Below are positions 61,200-64,000 of a DNA stretch of 64,000 nucleotides, in pieces. The notes below the pieces were generated by a model, which was given only the letters and a program-made list of their open reading frames with translations, had not been told where the DNA came from and searched no databases. The position numbers and the translations under genes were made by a program. The stretch is from the NCBI GenBank assembly GCA_018806985.1, contig JADANN010000034.1, positions 620,001-684,000 on the forward strand, in the 5' to 3' direction. Origin of the DNA: Angiostrongylus vasorum. Taxonomy: Eukaryota > Nematoda > Chromadorea > Rhabditida > Metastrongylidae. Numbering within the stretch: position 1 is the stretch's first letter; the number at the start of each line of letters is the position of its first letter.

Positions 61200-63895
61200 A
61201 AACTGGTCAGTGGCGGCAAATCTCCCTCTGATCCACAATAGCGGCAACTGCCTGGAGTGCTGATTATCTGAGAAAGGAACCAGCTAGGCTAACTTTGAAA
61301 CTACAAAGAACCACCATGGTTACACCAACAAGATACCCCGCACATTGCGCGTTGTCGTCTATGACGTCTTGTGGTGAGACAACCAGTGAGAGGCGACCAA
61401 ATCTCGGGTTTCACAGGTTGTCATTGGAAACGGACAAAACGAGCGCACTCACGACACGCCATGGAGACTGTTTCTTGCTGTGCATGTAAAAAACAAGAAT
61501 AGTTTCTTCAAATGCCAACCTTTATGCTCTACTTGAGGGCACCGATCGCATCAAATTCCGTGTGGTTGCCTTATAACAGACGAAGAAAAAGAAGACCGAC
61601 ATAACGGGACACCCTTGTCAATCATGGAGGGAAATTCCCTTTACGAAATGTCGGAGGAGTTGGCTTTGTCGTACACTCATCTGTTTCACTTCTAGTCACC
61701 TCTTATGAAACCCACCCTCTTGGCAAATTTTGGCCTTCAACTTCCACGTCAAAAAGTGTCAGTACCACCAATTGCTACTAATCAACTTGATCAGCCGATG
61801 AGAGCAAGCAGGATGCATCCTACAAGCAGTTGAAGAAAGTAATTCGCAAAGAAAAATCCGATAAATTCGTTGTTGGAGAGCCAGATTAGGCTACCGAGAA
61901 TCAATACACAACGGGGGAAATTCAGAATAAAAGAACGAAACGAAAATGGAAACCCTCTTATACGAGTTCCGTCCCCAGTAGGTCTCTCCCATGGAAATTC
62001 ATTTCTGAAAAGGCAGAAAGTCGCCGATGAACATATGAGTCTCCTGACGGTACTACTCGTCAGGATTTGGTGTTCTTTGACGTCTCAGTGGCACCTGAAT
62101 TCTGTACTCTATGCGATTACTTCCTTCCCCGTGCAAAGATTCGATTCGGCTGTAAGCTGGAAAAGATCTCCTGCTATCTTCTAAGAAAAACGATAAAAAA
62201 TCTTGCACGACTAGAATATTCTCAACAAAATCCTCTCCTCATATGAATTTCAGATAAGGGAAGACCAGACAGAGGACTTACAGCTGCTTGTTGAAGGATC
62301 TAAGCGTTGCTGCCAAACTCGCCCTCACTTCCTCGAAAAATATATTGGGACAGCATCTCCATAACTACAATGAAGTCGCTCGAAGGAAAAAAAACTAAAC
62401 TAAAGCTTGACTCTATTGCGACACTTCTAATAGAGTTTACAATAAATGGTGACTGTAAAAGATCTTCGCAGGAGGATTCACATCGGTACGGGCAGGAAAA
62501 GTTACTGGAGGCAGCTTAGAAACTGCCGAGCCTGAAGTAGTGCCTTTAAGTTCTTTGCAACTATACTGTTCCGCTATTCGCAATGATGAATGAATATGAG
62601 ACTATCACTACATCCCGCCATGACATGGAATTAAAAAGCGGAAAGGTTCAATAGCAATCTTTTCGGTTCCACAACTCTCGTCACGGACATCGAAATCTCA
62701 GCTGTTGAAAAACTGCCCGGGATTGTACCCTCTGAAATTCGACCTTTCGATAGAAAGCATGAAAAAAGTGGAACAGCTCCAGGACCCGATAATATCCCCG
62801 CCGATTTAGTTAGAGCTGGTGGCCACAAATTACGCATATTTGAGGCAAACCATGTGATATCTTACCTTCGGGAAGAGAAAATCCCAGAGCGGTGGAGGAC
62901 CTCGCTACCAGTCGCCATACCCAGTAACGATGATAGAAGGAGTCTTCGTAACTGCTGTCCAATATGCTTGTTGAATGTACTCTACAAGCTGTTCACAAAA
63001 ATTATCATTTGCGCATTTCGAAGACCATGAATGAGGCACAACCAGTTAGGCCAGCATGATGCCGATGGGGATTCTTCTGCATGGAACACATCCTAACCGT
63101 GTGAGCAGATTTAAAAATTTCGGGAGTACCAATTCCTCCTTGTCCTAACCTTTATCGACCACGAAAAACTGTTTGACAGCGCATAGGCAATCCTATTAGT
63201 ACTCGTCGACCAAGGAGTGGCTGGACCTGTCTTATATACGAACACTAGCAGACAGTTACCGAAACTACAGCACAAACATAAAGCTTTTTCATCGACGCCT
63301 CATCATATAATGCCGCACAGCAGTAGATAATGAACTCACTCAATTGGGGTGAGAAAGGCATACGTATTGAAGGAAGTTTCCTATCAAACCATTTCGCCGA
63401 CGACGTCGTCATCTTTTCAAGAAGCACAGCGAAACAGAGAAGATGATCAACGAGCTCAACGAGGCAGGAAATTAGATCGGACTACTCATAAATTGGAAGA
63501 GTACCCAGTTTATGAGAAACCCATAGTGCGAAGGCGAACAAATAGAACTGGATGGTTCTCTGATTGCAGAGACCACCTCGTATGTATACTTTAGGCGTTC
63601 AATGAGCATGGAAAACAACATGAAGGAGGAATTAGAAAGAAGAAGGTGAACAGCTCAGGTCGCGTTCCGGTCTCATTAAGAAGAAGACACCGACTTACTG
63701 GTGGCTAACGTCAACCATCTGCAATCGCAGATGTAAACGATTTCAGGATTACGGAATGGGCCTCGTGGACGTCACCATGTTCGACGTAGACCACCACCAT
63801 GGAGAACAACTGCGCGAGCGAAAAACGAATGGAAAATATGCTGAGGTCCCCACAACTATTGAAGATGGGGTATTCAAGTATCCAGGAAAGTAACT
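61200..63895 (+). mobile_element. Decayed RTE-type LINE, 5' end to 3' tail (copy 2)
   Basis: The 5' end (CAAATCTCCCTCTGATCCAC) is the part shared with the family C elements. Broken frames follow copy 1: endonuclease pieces (LNSNTDL-like near 61,520; RFDSAVSWKR near 62,135), SGTAPGPDNIPADLVRAGG near 62,770, IPERWRTS, LLNVLYKLFTK, DDVVIFSRS near 63,400, and EGEQIELDGS. The 3' end at 63,862-63,895 reads GGGGTATTCAAGTATCCAGG. Stops and shifts throughout. The downstream window edge is 105 bases away. Confidence 0.85.
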
Positions 63896-64000
63896 ATCAA
63901 TCTTTCTACTTCGCTTATAATTTCTATCAAATCTTATCGAAAGAGGAAGTATAAAGAAGCATGAAAAAATAGAACAACGTCACTACATAAAAGCACATAA

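Noticed and set aside
1..64000. CRISPR arrays, operons, bacterial insertion sequences, phage genes
   Set aside because: None present; exon-intron structure and repeat types are those of a nematode nucleus.

Overview
The window looks like nuclear DNA of a nematode, most likely a strongylid/rhabditid (hookworm-like) worm. The evidence is AT-rich sequence, short exons with TTTTCAG-type acceptors, a long-intron ortholog of C. elegans pdk-1, and a dense load of decayed RTE-type retrotransposons, Penelope-like remnants and tRNA-derived SINEs. There are no prokaryotic features.

Coding content is low. (1) On the + strand, about 4,800-18,362, I assembled a 15-exon gene for a secreted modular protein: signal peptide, two PAN/apple modules, a long acidic Ser/Thr-rich linker and two thrombospondin type-1-like modules. 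Most exon phases match. Two joints only work if a homopolymer is one base shorter (G5 at 4,888 and A6 at 10,863), which suggests assembly indels or recent decay. (2) On the + strand, about 27,804-36,120, lies pdk-1 (3-phosphoinositide-dependent kinase), with 14 phase-consistent exons covering the kinase and PH domains; only the N-terminus is unresolved. (3) On the + strand, 50,401-51,695, is a tentative small gene with a signal peptide. (4) On the - strand, 56,109-53,930, is a gene for a small Trp/Tyr/Arg-rich protein I cannot name. Single candidate exons lie near 22.5 kb, 39.2 kb and 58.1 kb.

The rest is a repeat landscape: RTE-type LINE pieces (0.4-0.9 kb; 12.7-14.0; 41.9-44.7; 46.6-46.9; 49.4-50.1; 61.2-63.9), short RTE derivatives made of the LINE 5' end joined to its 3' tail (17.2, 27.2 and 57.1 kb), three tRNA-derived SINE families (A, B, D; 14 copies recognised), Penelope-like GIY-YIG fragments (40.8 and 46.1-46.5 kb) with hammerhead-like motifs 3' of them, a 0.75-kb direct dispersed repeat (1.9 and 48.0 kb), and a 1.7-kb inverted repeat (38.6-40.3 kb) whose arms keep related reading frames. 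One SINE sits inside an RTE reverse transcriptase with a visible 10-bp target-site duplication, nested in an intron of the PAN/TSP1 gene.

The genes do not form an operon. pdk-1 would act in PI3K/insulin-like signalling; the PAN/TSP1 protein would act outside the cell or in apical matrix/cuticle. All calls come from reading translations, splice signals and phases by eye; no database search was run.
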